Origin: Meconema thalassinum
Taxonomy: Eukaryota > Arthropoda > Insecta > Orthoptera > Tettigoniidae
Direction of reading: 5' to 3'
DNA: 64,000 nucleotides
NCBI GenBank assembly: GCA_946902985.2
Contig: OX336389.2
Span: 141,721,099 to 141,785,098 of the forward strand
Shown here in pieces: positions 54,144 through 64,000 of this stretch. Both the position numbers and the translations under genes were made by a program. Below the pieces are notes generated by a model. The model was not told where the DNA came from, ran no database searches, and was given only the letters and a program-made list of their open reading frames with translations. Positions within the stretch are counted from its first letter, which is position 1. Each line of letters starts with the position of its first letter.

Positions 54144-54598
54144 GGAGTGTGGTGTGCGATAAATTCTCGCAGAATTATAGGACCTTTTTTTTTCACGAAA
54201 CAATTAATTCTAACCGTTACATTGACCTAATCATAAGGCCGTTCTTTCATGAACTCACGGACGAAGAAAAGAACAATGGTTACTTCATGCAAGATAATGC
54301 AATGGCGCACACAGCTAATCACTCCTTGGCAGTAATACGGGAAGTTTTCAATGACCGTATAGTTAATTATCCCGCCAGATCACCCGATTTAAATCCATGT
54401 GATTATTACCTCTGGGGAATGCTGAAAGGAAAGGTATATGCAAACAATCCTCACACAAGTGAGGAGTTAAAAGAAAATATTCGCCAAGTTATAACGAACG
54501 TCACCCAGGAAGAAATTCGCCGTGTGTCTAGAAACTTGTTTACGAGGTGCCAGGCATGCTTGCGAGCTGACGGACAACACTTTGAACATTTCTTGTAA
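54144..54598 (+). pseudogene. mariner-like transposase, C-terminal half
   Basis: GVWCAINSRRIIGP lies in one frame up to a T9 run (54185-54193). Beyond it FFFHETINSNRYID, GYFMQDNAMAHTAN (catalytic D) and YPARSPDLNPCDYYLWG (third catalytic position, D) follow in the next frame, ending with a C-terminal helix and stop at 54596-54598. The two catalytic aspartates are spaced as in mariner (DD34D type). The N-terminal half and DNA-binding domain are absent. The fragment at 13960-14310 seems to be the complementary part of the same family. Confidence 0.88.
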
Positions 54599-55535
54599 AA
54601 CCAGGTAAGTTTGTAGATAATTATTTTCACTAGAAATTCCTGTTAAATGACTGTATGTTGACGCGAAGTAGTGGGGAGAAGTCGCGCACTTTTTACCGGC
54701 CAGCGAGCGGGTGTCAGCGCGAGAGCTTGCCGCGCCATGATCGGTATCGGATGCGAGACTTAAATTGATGACCCTGTAATTCTCCCTCCTGTGCAAACGA
54801 CCAGCTGGCGTAACGTCACGCGTGATAACTCCTTTCACACTGCCGTAATTTCTTGGCACACCACTGTTTCTGACTCTGATGGCCATGGTCACACACATAT
54901 TTTGGAAATTCATTTTTACTGCTCACTGAATATTAGCCTAATTTAAAAATAGGAATATATGAGCTTGAGATATCTAGTTTACTATGGATTATGTTTTTAC
55001 CACCAATATTACGTGTTCCTTATCGATGGAATTTCAGACTGTTGTTTTTAACGAAAGTTTCAATCCAATGCTATCAAAGTCCAAGGCCACAAGATTACTA
55101 TGCATATCCGGAATGATTTATTTTACTGCAGATAACCATACACTTGCCAAGAGGAATTCGTCTCTTCTTCCCCAAAGAATATGTTTTCTCAACTAAACTT
55201 GCACTTCACTGCTTCACTGAGTTGCTCAACTCGTCGCCCGCACTAGCTTATTTGGCTACTACCCCAGTGTCCCCAGCTGCAGCTGCATTTGCATTGCGAT
55301 GCGTAAAGACTAGCGAAAAATACACCCGATTATCCTTAAAAGAAGTTCTATGTATTCTTTAGCTTCTCCGAGCCCAGCATACTAAATATTCTATTGTAAC
55401 ATTTAAACTGTAGTAAGTAAGTAAAGTTTTCTCTAAATTTAGTAGAAATTCTGGCGACAAGGTCAGGCCAGATTTGGCTGAATTCCAACGCTTGTACACG
55501 TCTGACCTGTGGTCTTATGCAAGTTATGTTATACG
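54599..55535. other. Possible mariner 3' remnant, otherwise unrecognised
   Basis: 54650-54880 is unusually G+C-rich (GTGCGGCG-like words, GTAACGTCACGCGTG) and may be the terminal region of the mariner copy or old gene DNA. No terminal inverted repeat pair was found. Confidence 0.35.
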
Positions 55536-56039
55536 TAGAGCCCTGCGCGGATAAACAAAACGTTATCCACATCCGCACAACTGTTATCCGCATCCGCACG
55601 ACTTCTTTTTCGCATTTCCACGTTTGTTATCCGAATCTACAGTCATTACAATAATATGTTTAATTAGATAAAGCATAAATTACTAAAGCAACACATTTGG
55701 ACATTTGAGGGGAAAAGTCGTTCTCTTAGACTTTGAATGTCATGTGCGCTGTTTAATATACCGGTAAATGTTATACAGCCAGAATTGCAACCCATTCCTG
55801 TTCGGAGTGTTAATTATGCTTAATGACATAATTTGAATGAGATTAGCTTAAATCATCATCTTACATTTGTCATGAAAAGAGCATAACGAAAAAATATGAT
55901 GTCATAAACATCCGGGTCGAAATAATAGATCTATATAACAAGTTGGATTTTATTCCACAATTTTTTTCCAAACATTATCCGCTATTTTGCGGATAACCGC
56001 GGGTTTATCCACGGATATCCGCATCCGCGCAGGGCTTTA
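55536..56039. mobile_element. hAT MITE with subterminal TTATCCGC repeats
   Basis: 504 bp. The left end TAGAGCCCTGCGCGGAT and the right end (reverse) TAAAGCCCTGCGCGGAT form 17 bp inverted repeats with one mismatch, fitting the hAT YARNG consensus. Flanks GTTATACG (55528-55535) and GTTATAGG (56040-56047) are an 8 bp duplication with one change. Both subterminal regions carry several TTATCCGCATCCGC words, likely transposase-binding sites. No coding capacity. Confidence 0.92.
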
Positions 56040-56047
56040 GTTATAGG

Positions 56048-56577
56048 ACATCAGTCCCGTGAAGGCTACTTGGGTGTGTCTTGAACTTGTCTGATAACCT
56101 GTATTTCTGAGATGACTGTAGGCTATTAGGGATAGGGATGAGGTAGGTGACCCGGGACTTGAAATAAGGTGCTATCCCACTATTTTCCTGGAGGAAGTGT
56201 GAAAGTACCCTGGGAAAAACACACTCAGGATAGATACTGTCAAGGCTGGTATTCAAACCATACTTATTGCTGTGTCAGTAGTAGTGTGTGTATTTGTGAT
56301 TAAAACTACGATTGGGAAGGAGACAGCCATGACCTTAAGTTAGGAATCATCCAGATATTTGCCTGGAGTAGAAGCGGGAAACCATGGAAAATGACTTCTG
56401 GGATGTCTGACGTGGGAATTGATCCCATCTCTTTCAGTTTTGCCTCACGAGAGTGAATATAACCATTTTCAACCCTCAGACAAAAATTAAATGTCTTGGC
56501 AGAGCTAGGAATTGAACCCGGACCTCAGTGGTGACAGCCATGAATGCCAGCCACTAAGCAACGAGACGGACTCGTAA
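56048..56577 (-). mobile_element. Dimeric tRNA-SINE, near full length
   Basis: On the minus strand: module 1 TTGCTTAGTGGCTGGCATTC to B box CGGGTTCAATTCC, linker AGCTCTGCCAAGACATTTAA, module 2 CTCTCGTGAGGCAAAACTG to B box GGGATCAATTCCC, body GCTTCTACTCCAGGCAAAT, tail ACAGGTTATCAGACAAG near 56090. About 160 bp between 56110 and 56270 do not match other copies and look inserted. Flanked on the right by an (AAT)n tract (56584-56631). Confidence 0.8.
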
Positions 56578-56594
56578 TAATTACATAATAATAA

Positions 56595-56625
<31 letters not shown>

Positions 56626-56674
56626 AACAATAATGTTGTTTGTTTTACGTCTCTTTGTAATGTACACACACTAC

Positions 56675-56790
56675 TACTACCGTACTACAATCACAACAAA
56701 CACACAGGTTATCAGACAAATTGAACACACACCCAAGAAGACCAGGATGCTCTAAGCCCCTAAAAGGAATTAACAACAATAACTACAATT
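56675..56790 (+). mobile_element. 3' tail of another dimeric SINE
   Basis: ACACACTACTACTACCGTAC, ACAGGTTATCAGACAAATTG, CAAGAAGACCAGGATG and CCCCTAAAAGGAATTAACAAC match the 3' part of the copies at 47675 and 56810. The 5' part is missing. Confidence 0.7.
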
Positions 56791-56809
56791 TCGCCAGCCA
56801 ATTCATTTG

Positions 56810-57320
56810 GGACATCTCTAAGGCTCTGCCAAGACATGTAATTCTGTTCTGAGGAATGGAACGGGGTATACTCAGCCTCGTGAAGCAAAACTGAAAAGAG
56901 GCGGTTTCGATTCCTACCTCGGCCATCCTGGAAATGGGTTTCTGTGGTATCCCATTTCTACTCCAGGGAAATGTCGGGATAGTACCTAACTTAAGGCCAC
57001 GGCCGCTTCCTACCCAAATACTACCTCAATTACAAATACACACACTAGCACAGACATCACAGGGACACAGGTTATCAGACAAATCTCTTACCATGGCGGA
57101 TCGGGTTCGATTCCCGGTCAATGCATGTGAGATTTTCGAAGTGAAATGCCATGTCCTGTGGGTCGGATTCCACGTAAAAAGGAAGTCCCATGGCCCATAA
57201 TCGCGAGTTTAACGGTCACGTAAAAATACAAGCTTTTCATCAGACAAATTCTACACCCCCCAAGTACACGGGGCTACGTGACCACGATGTCGCAATGCCC
57301 CTAATGAATCACCAATAACA
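56810..57320 (+). mobile_element. Dimeric tRNA-SINE with a second SINE inserted
   Basis: Starts in the linker (GGCTCTGCCAAGACATGTAA), then module 2 with B box GCGGTTTCGATTCC at about 56903, the body, and ACAGGTTATCAGACAAAT at 57067-57084. After the insert 57085-57238 it continues with AAGTACACGGGGC and ACGATGTCGCAATGCCCCTA. It ends in AACAATAC. Confidence 0.85.
57085..57238 (+). mobile_element. 5'-truncated tRNA-SINE nested in another SINE
   Basis: Flanked by ATCAGACAAAT at 57074-57084 and 57239-57249. Contains B box GGGTTCGATTCCCGG (about 57104-57118) and TGAAATGCCATGTCCTGTGG. The A-box half is missing. Same family as the minus copy at 59440-59620. Confidence 0.85.
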
Positions 57321-57397
57321 ATACAGTAATTATTACGGTCCAGGATGGAGTAGGTGCCGAAACTTGGCAATAAGTTGAAGTCATTCATTACTAGACA

Positions 57398-57730
57398 AGA
57401 GCCTCCGTGGCTTAGGCGACAGCACGCTGGCCTCCCAACGCTGGGTCCGTGGTTCAATCCGTGATTCCTCACTCCATGTGAGATCTGTGCTGGACAAAAC
57501 GGAGGCAGACAGGTTTTTCTCCGGGTACTCCGGTTTTCCCTGTCAAAATGTCATTCCAGCAACACTCTCCACTATCATTTCATTTCATCTGTCATTCATT
57601 TAATCATTGCCCCAGAGGAGTGCGACAGGCTTCGGCAGCCGGCACAGTTCATATCTTCGCCACTAGTTGGGGGCTTCATTCATTCCATACCTGACCCGGT
57701 CGGAGACGAAGCAGGCTGTGGATTTTCATT
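57398..57730 (+). mobile_element. Full-length tRNA-derived SINE with 17 bp target duplication
   Basis: Perfect flanking repeats TCATTCATTACTAGACA (57381-57397, 57731-57747). The tRNA-like head has A box TGGCTTAGGCG (57408-57418) and B box GGTTCAATCC (57451-57460). A 250 bp body with CCCAGAGGAGTGCGACAGGC follows, ending GTGGATTTTCATT. Long duplication plus internal pol III promoter make this a recent LINE-mobilised SINE. Confidence 0.95.
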
Positions 57731-58019
57731 TCATTCATTACTAGACATTTACTATGTGAAGGTATGAAATTCGTTGAATTTATAGGCGGAAGATACCAGT
57801 GAAACGTGCTATTAAAGCATTAAAATCTATGATTCTAAATATAAGTTAAAAACGTTCACGAAACTTACCAAGTGAGAAGTTACAAACAAGGTAAATCACT
57901 TATCTAAGGCACATGACTGTTATGATGAACGTAACGCATAGCTGCCTTCTCAAATAACATATAAATAGTATTAAAATTGCATAGTAAGCAGTTATAAACA
58001 TGGCTGTCGCCCCAAAGGA

Positions 58020-58280
58020 CAAAGTTCGATTCCCGGCTCTGTCACGAAAAATATTTCTGGTCTGAGGGCTGGAACGGGGTACACTCAGCCTCGTGAGGCA
58101 AAACTGAGAAGAGGTGGGTTTGATTCCCACCTCGGCCATCCTGGAAGTGGTGTCTGACTTCTACTCCAAGCTACGGCCGCCTCCTTGCCAATCCTCACCT
58201 AATATCACAAATACACATACTAATACAGCTGTCACTATAACACAGGTTACCAGACAAAATTTCCACACACACATCCAAGT
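58020..58280 (+). mobile_element. Dimeric tRNA-SINE copy
   Basis: Module 1 B box AGTTCGATTCCCGG, linker TATTTCTGGTCTGAGGGC, module 2 CTCGTGAGGCAAAACTGAG with B box GGTGGGTTTGATTCCC, body and ACACAGGTTACCAGACAAAA. Truncated tail. Confidence 0.85.
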
Positions 58281-58835
58281 ACAACTAGCCTACAAGTACG
58301 AAAAGCTTTTTTTTTTCTGGATGGGTGGGGGCCGTAAAGGTTTCCCGCACCCCCCGCGTGACACCCGACCTTACTACTGGTGCCTCCGACATGCAGTTAG
58401 TCTACATAGTATATATATATTGGGTCATTTCATTCCCACCCAGGAAAGGGCGGGTGGGCCCAATAGATGGCCGCAACATCTCTTGGGCCAGAGGAGGGGA
58501 CTGTATTGGGAGTTATCGAGTTATAGGAGAGGGGTGGTGGTGAATTGAAGAAATTGGAGAAGGAGAAATGGTTTGACCTCTTGGCTAAGATTTAAGTTTG
58601 AAAGTTGTTAAGTTAGAGAAAATTGCTCTTTTGTGCATTGTACCATTGTAAATTTTTGAGTTAGGAGGTTTGAAGTTTTGTGGTTCATGAATTGATTGAT
58701 TTGTAAGTAAGTGATTCGGAGAAATTTTGAACTTTATATTGTGGAAGTTTGTGAAAGTAGGGAATTTAGAAATTACTAGTTTTTTCTTTTTTTTTTAGGA
58801 AAGGGTGATGATGTATTTTGAGAAGGGGTTGTTGA
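58281..58835. other. No gene recognised
   Basis: A T9 run and G+C-rich stretch (CCGCACCCCCCGCGTG) at 58308-58360, then A/T/G-rich sequence. ORFs are short and without domains. Confidence 0.4.
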
Positions 58836-59150
58836 TTTTTTTGTCGTGTAGCCTCCTGAGAGGCCGAGTGCAGGTCTTTCTAGTCAACGCCCGTGGGCGA
58901 CCTGCGCGTCGGGATGAGAGATGAGATGAATGGATGAAAGTGGGCAAGGATGTAGAAGGAAGCGGCCGTGGCCTGTTAGAAGGTACTGTCCCAGCATTTG
59001 CCTGGTGTTGAAAATGGGAAACCACGGTAAACCATTTCAAGGACAGCCGACGGTGGGGCTCGAACCCACGCGTCTAACGAGTCAGCAGAGAGCTTGGCCC
59101 CATGACCTAACGCCGCGCTTTAGCCATCGTAGCCACTACTGTCGGTGGGG
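58836..59150 (-). mobile_element. tRNA-SINE sharing the body of the dimeric family
   Basis: On the minus strand the tRNA-like head has GTGGCTACGATGGCTAAAGC and B box GTGGGTTCGAGCCCC (about 59053-59067). The body TTTACCGTGGTTTCCCATTT, GGCAAATGCTGGGACAG and GGCCACGGCCGCTTCC is common to the dimeric SINEs. It has a distinct 3' part (GGCGACCTCCTGCG-like, CCACGGGCGTTGAC). Confidence 0.8.
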
Positions 59151-59439
59151 TTGTTGATGATTCTTGTGGAGATGAGAAACGGTGCTGAAAGAAGAAGAGA
59201 GGGGAGAAATATGTATGAGAATGGGGAAATGTATGAGGTTGTTTGAGTGTTGATTCGGATGAGGTCGAGATGATATGAGTGAGAGTGATTGTGTTCGTTT
59301 TTATGATGTTTTGTTTTTGTTTTTTTTATGGATGAGATGGAGGATTGCGTTGGAGGTGGGGGGTGACGGGTGATATGGCTGATGTGCGTAGAGATGAAAA
59401 AGAGAGCAGTGTTGGGGAAGAAAAAAAAGGAAAGGAAGC
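59151..59439. other. No gene recognised
   Basis: GAGAT/TGAG-rich low-complexity sequence. Parts of it (GATGAGATGGAGGATTGCG) recur at 59693-59715 as a direct repeat. Confidence 0.4.
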
Positions 59440-59625
59440 TTGTAGTTTAACGTGACCGTTAATCTTGAGATCATGAGCCACGGGACCTCCTTTTTACGTG
59501 GAATCCGAACCACAGGACATGGCATTTCACTTCGAAAATCTCACATGCATTGACCGGGAATCGAACCCGGACCGCCTTGGTGAGAAGCATACAGCTAGAC
59601 CGCTGAGCCACCACGCCCCTGTTGG
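59440..59625 (-). mobile_element. tRNA-derived SINE
   Basis: On the minus strand GGGCGTGGTGGCTCAGCGG (A box region), B box CCGGGTTCGATTCCCGG (about 59551-59567), then TGTGAGATTTTCGAAGTG, as in the nested copy at 57085. Confidence 0.85.
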
Positions 59626-59787
59626 AGAAGAGATAGAAAGAAAGAAAAGAAAAGAATGAAAAATATATGTGAGATGAGATGAGTTTTTTTTTTGGATGAG
59701 GTGGAGGATTGCGGTGGAGATGGGGGTAATGTGTGATGTGGAAGATGGGCGTAGAGATGAAAAAGAGAGTAGTGTTATAGGAGAGAT

Positions 59788-59834
<47 letters not shown>

Positions 59835-59844
59835 AAAGAAAAAG
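59788..59844. repeat. (GAAA)n microsatellite
   Basis: About 14 GAAA units; any ORF here is a lysine/glutamate artefact. Confidence 0.95.
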
Positions 59845-59929
59845 ATTTGTGAGTTCAGATGATTTTTTTTGTTTTTGTTGCTGTTAAAGCCTGAAGTGGC
59901 GTTGGGGTTTCACGTTGTGATTGAGAGGG

Positions 59930-61538
59930 GGCGGGATGTTTAGTCGGGGGCTGGGATGAGGGATTTTAGGTGTGTGAGGCCGAGTTTGGTGTAGACGTGT
60001 GCTCGGGCTGGGAGAGCCTCAAGCTGCTGTAGTATGGTGTTTTGAGTGCGACGAGCACGTTGAAGGTAGCGACGTTGGAGAAGGTGGATGTAGATGGTGA
60101 TTGGTGGTAGGGGCATTAGCCGGTATAAGTCTTCACTTGGATGTATCGGAGAAAGGCGGAGTGCGATACGGGAAATACGGCGTTCCATCGTAATTAGTGC
60201 GCGGAAACGACTGGCAGCGCAGCCGGCCCATACCACGTGACCGCAGGTGATTTATGAACGTATTAATGTCTTATAGGTGTAAAAGACAGTAGGCGAATGG
60301 AGATCCCAGGAGGTGCCGAGTAGGCGGGTGAGTAGCCGAGAGCGTTTCTGTGCTGAGACCGTGAGAGCTCGGAGATGAGGCCTGAAGGTGAAGTGTTCGT
60401 CGAACTCTACTCCAAGATAGCGAATAGACGGGCTAGTGCTGAGACGATGATCATGGACTTGGAGGTTCAGTAAAGCAGGATTACGAGATGGTCCGTTGGC
60501 CTGACGTCGAGGACGAAAGAGTACAGCGTGGGTTTTGCCCTTGTTCAAAGTTAGGTGCCAACGGTCACACCAGGCCGTGAAGGTGTCAAGGTACGGCTGA
60601 ACAAGGCGATTTATGGCGGTGACGGAGGGTCAGGGGGCGAGGATGGCGGTGTCATCTGCAAATTGTAGGAGGTGAAGAGGAGCCGGAGGCTGGGGGATAT
60701 CTCCGACAAACAGGATGAAGAGAAGGGGCGAGAGGACTGAACCTTGGGGGACACCTTGGTTCAGAGGGAAGGAACGAGAGAGGGTGTGTTGGATAGAGAT
60801 GCGAGCGGTGCGGGGACTGAGGAAATTGCGGATGTGACGGATGAAGTTAAAAGGGAGGTGGTAGTAGTGAAGCTTCAGGAGGAGGGCGGCGTGCCAGACG
60901 GTGTCGAATGCGCTTTGGAAATCGAAGGTAAGGAGGAGGGTTGGGCGGAGTCGGTTGAGGTTATCGGCTGTGAGGGTGGTGAGACGTAGGAGCTGATCGT
61001 GGGTGGAAAGAACTGGTCGGAAACCTCATTGGGAAAGAGGGAGGAGATTGTGGTTGGAGAGGTGGCGATGGGTGCGGCGGACGAGTATTTTCTCGAAGAG
61101 TTTCGAGAGAACGGCTGTTAAGCAGAAGGGACGGTAGGATGTGATGTCGGAAGGTGGTTTGTGAGGTTTGGGGAAGAGTAGCATTGTTCCTGCACGCCAA
61201 TTTGCGGGGTAAAAGCCGGTTTGGAGGAGGTAGTTATAGAGGGTGGCGAGGAGCTGCAGGAAGACTGGAGGTGCTTCCTTAATGTGGACGTAGCGAATTT
61301 GATCGGGACCCGGAGCAGTGTTTTTTGTTTGGGTGAGGGCGATCTGGATGTCTATGGGCGTAATAAGTTCGTTGATTGGGTATTGAATGGGGGGATGTAG
61401 AGGGTAAGGTTGGGGATATGGGCGTTGTGGGATGGAGTCGATCTCGTCGTCGTCAATGTGGTCAAGATTGAAGTTTCGGACTGCGTCGAAAACTTTCTCG
61501 AAGCGCCGGGCGAAGATTTCAAGCTTGGCGGGCGGATT
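59930..61538 (-). pseudogene. Jockey-like LINE reverse transcriptase remnant
   Basis: On the minus strand, in several frames: TAPGPDQIRYVHIKEAPP (about 61300), PANWRAGTMLLFPKPHKPP and SYRPFCLTAVLSKLFEKILV (about 61090-61210). Then GVPQGSVLSPLLFILFVGD (about 60700-60750) and LQFADDTAILA (about 60630-60663, catalytic FADD). NKGKTHAVLFRPRRQ and RYLGVEFDEHFTF (60430-60548) complete the palm, and a C-terminal thumb runs to 59940. This is a Jockey-clade palm and thumb. The 5' part stops at a G26 run (61539-61564); no endonuclease is seen. Confidence 0.88.
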
Positions 61539-61564
61539 GGGGGGGGGGGGGGGGGGGGGGGGGG
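61539..61564. repeat. G26 homopolymer
   Basis: An uninterrupted run of 26 G at the 5' border of the LINE remnant; its length in the consensus is not reliable. It may form a G-quadruplex. Confidence 0.8.
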
Positions 61565-64000
61565 AGGGGCAGTGCCTCGATGAATGATGGGTTAGGAGGG
61601 GTGGTGTATTCTTTGGAATACACGGTAAGATAGAGCAAGCTTTTGCTTCTCTTTGCTATAGTTCATTCCTTCCTTTTTCTCAAACACCAACAGTGATCTT
61701 CTGATTTCTCCTTGTTGGTCATGTCTCTTATGTTACCTGTGAGTCTGTTCTAGATATATATCTTCCATGACCCACCTAGCGTCATCTAGCAGCGAATCTC
61801 TGAAGTTCCTCAATTCTTCCCTGTACAAGAGGACTTCCTTATCATTCTAGCCACCAGATCTCGTCGCTATCGCCAGCTAACATCTCCGTGATCAAGAGAA
61901 CTTCGTCTACTTTTTCACCCACCAGGCTGCGCTAGTGTCGCCTACTATCAATTCTTTGAAGACCATTTCATCAAGAGAAAATTTATTTCTGTTATGTTGT
62001 CTATTCTTATATGTATTCCTTTGTCTCCTACCCCCACTCTTTTCCCTTCCCTGGTCCCTCCGTGCTTCGTTGAGCGTGTCTCACTTGTACGTCGGAAATC
62101 GACTCAGTTAGAGCTTAACTAGAGCTCGCCTCCTCAACTCAAGAGGCAACCTTTTAAATTCTACGCCATGTTAGAATTTTAGTATCAACCGTCAAAGGGA
62201 ACATCGTCTTCGCCATGAAGCAAAGCTAAGTACTACTTCTACGTTCTTCAACTTATTTTAATTGATTTTAAATAGCTACATGCTTTTTAATGATCATTTT
62301 TATAGGCAGTGTGAGATTTCTATATTTGGGGCAATAATCATCCTTCGCGGGATTTTCTAGGTTGGGCTTTTGTCTATCTAAGCCAATCTTAACAGGAAGC
62401 AGCATTTCTTATGCTTATTAAATGAGAGATTTTCTCACAACGTGGGATACCATTAAATTACCCACTGTCTATAAAATACTTAGCTCGTTCCACCGCTGGA
62501 CTAACTTTTGCCCTATTCTTCAGTCATGATTGCTCTGGAACCTTCCAGAATCTGCACTCTATCTACCAGTTATACTGTCATGTATTTTCCACTCACATGT
62601 GGGAATACTTTTTCAAACTAAGGAATCTTCCTTATGAACTACTAATCAATAACTAAATTTTCTTCCTCCGTTGGGATTTCCTTTCTGTGCATCCAACTAT
62701 AACCTACAAGATTCTCAAGCAATAGACTCTAGCGTAACTAGTTATTTTCCATCATTGCAATAACTTTCTTTGCCATAAACGTTTTGTGCTACTACAGTGA
62801 ACTTTTCATCTATTTCAACAGACTATAGTGAAAACAGTGTTTGTTCAACATTTCATCCGCGTCGCGTTCGTCCGAATACTATAAATACGGCCATGAACAC
62901 TTATCCTCAATCCCATTTGATCTTTTCCAAACCCTTTACTAACAAACCAAAATAATAAAATTGTTACTTTGGGTCTTTTCCAATGAGGTGTCGCTCTCAA
63001 TAAGTGCCCTCCCTCTCTTGCTTTATTTATCACACATTAATGTCTGTAAAACTTCGTGTCTAGTACACGCTTTAACTTATATTGTTTCTCCCTTCTAATT
63101 AGGGAATACAATTCTTTCAACTCATAAGTGAGTTAATTCTAGGTTTCACGAAAGGGAAACGTGCCCCATTTGTCTCGTGATCCCTACTTAAACATAGGAG
63201 TTCTAGAAATTTCCTTTCGATTTTTCTCTTCAGGTTTCACAATAAGTGACCTGCCCTATTTGTATAATCACTAAAAGTAATTCAGCTTTAATATAAGAAG
63301 TTATAGAAACTTCTCTTTTATTCTTCCTGCTTTTTGTTGTTGTTATTTCCGAAGTTGTTACTCTTTCTAAGCTATTTACCTAGAAATTCTTAAAAGTACA
63401 CACCTTGTTCTTGATTTATTGTCTAACTTTTATTAGGTCAGTTATCTTTAAATTTTTCATTTATTTATCTTCGTCATTTCAAAAATCTTGCGAAGATTTT
63501 AAAGTATATAAAAGGTTTGAAACCAAAAGAATTGTTAATTGCCTGGCGCAAGCATTAGATGTTTTTCGGAAGTCTGTGACCCCATTTGTTACAAAATCAA
63601 AATTATATATTTGTTACAAAACTACTACCCAACATTGTTAAATAAATTCAAGAGTTCTTTTTGGATTTATCATTTCTCTAACATAACGGTTAGGCAAGAT
63701 CCTGTCTTCCTTGACTCTTCCCACTTAATGCAAATAAATCTATTGACAGGGCTTTCACCACTTGTTGCATTTGAGCAAGAACTCTTAGTTGATAACTTGG
63801 TAAAGTCTCTCTTAGCTTTAATGGCTAATTCTAACTGGCCAGTAAGGCAAGCATAGCTCGCTACGCCAGCTTCCTGCTTGTGGAGATTCTCTCCAACACT
63901 TATGGTTGGTTTTTCAAAATATAAGTGTTTCTCATTGTCTAAACTTTTAGTCGGCTCCTTGCTGGGTAAAAGCTTAGCCATTTCCAAATGCAACTATTGG
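61565..64000. other. No gene recognised
   Basis: T/C-rich sequence without supported ORFs. 63142-63225 and 63234-63325 look like diverged tandem copies (GGTTTCACGAAAGGGAAACG... against GGTTTCACAATAAGTGACC..., both followed by CTAGAAATT/TATAGAAAC). Possibly the 5' end or LTR-like part of an unknown repeat. Confidence 0.4.

Noticed and set aside
57401..57475. A functional tRNA gene
   Set aside because: A and B boxes are present but the cloverleaf stems do not close, and the sequence continues into a SINE body with a target duplication. The same holds for the other B-box sites.
59696..59887. Lysine/glutamate-rich ORF
   Set aside because: Produced by the (GAAA)n microsatellite.

Overview
The window is eukaryotic nuclear DNA, almost certainly from an arthropod and probably an insect with a large, repeat-rich genome. 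A polyneopteran is my guess from the style of the SINEs, not something the sequence proves. The evidence is one split host gene with GT-AG introns, dense tRNA-derived SINEs, several clades of LINE, a Ty3/gypsy element, and hAT, mariner and THAP-type DNA transposons. There are no operons, Shine-Dalgarno sites or CRISPR arrays.

Host gene. Two exons of alanine aminotransferase (GPT/ALT) lie on the minus strand, at 16056-16175 (likely the start-codon exon) and 3059-3148, separated by a 12.9 kb intron. The rest of the gene must lie before base 1. The intron holds a broken LINE (3785-4274 and 5602-7127) split by a retroposon that carries a roughly 30 bp minisatellite. It also holds SINEs, a 40 bp minisatellite array, a mariner fragment, and four hammerhead-like motifs of the kind known from Penelope-like elements. 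Two of those motifs sit in the arms of a 1.3 kb near-perfect palindrome (11238-12556).

16.2-33 kb. A roughly 120 bp tandem array (17991-18540) is followed by a SINE split by a small hAT element. Then comes a large hAT-like transposon (21354-31914) with a BED-finger transposase on the plus strand, into which a young, nearly complete Ty3/gypsy retrotransposon (23113-28286; LTRs differ at 2 of 237 sites) has inserted.

33-54 kb. A minus-strand I-clade LINE (about 33.1-41.3 kb) is interrupted by three head-to-tail 1045 bp copies of a short element with a THAP half-domain ORF. A plus-strand LINE with a PHD-finger ORF1 (41641-46311, 15 bp target duplication) has landed in one arm of a roughly 1.4 kb inverted repeat. 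The two arms (41534-47650 and 52507-53902) flank a spacer holding a THAP-domain pseudogene, a SINE and a MITE.

54-64 kb. This part holds a mariner transposase C-terminal fragment, a hAT MITE with diagnostic ends, a thicket of nested dimeric tRNA-SINEs (56-59.6 kb), a minus-strand Jockey-like reverse transcriptase remnant (59.9-61.5 kb), and 2.4 kb in which I see nothing.

Frame breaks in the transposon genes fall repeatedly in homopolymer runs, which matters for judging whether the elements are dead or the consensus has length errors. The most unusual structures are the ribozyme palindromes, the THAP triplet array and the long inverted repeat around a THAP gene.
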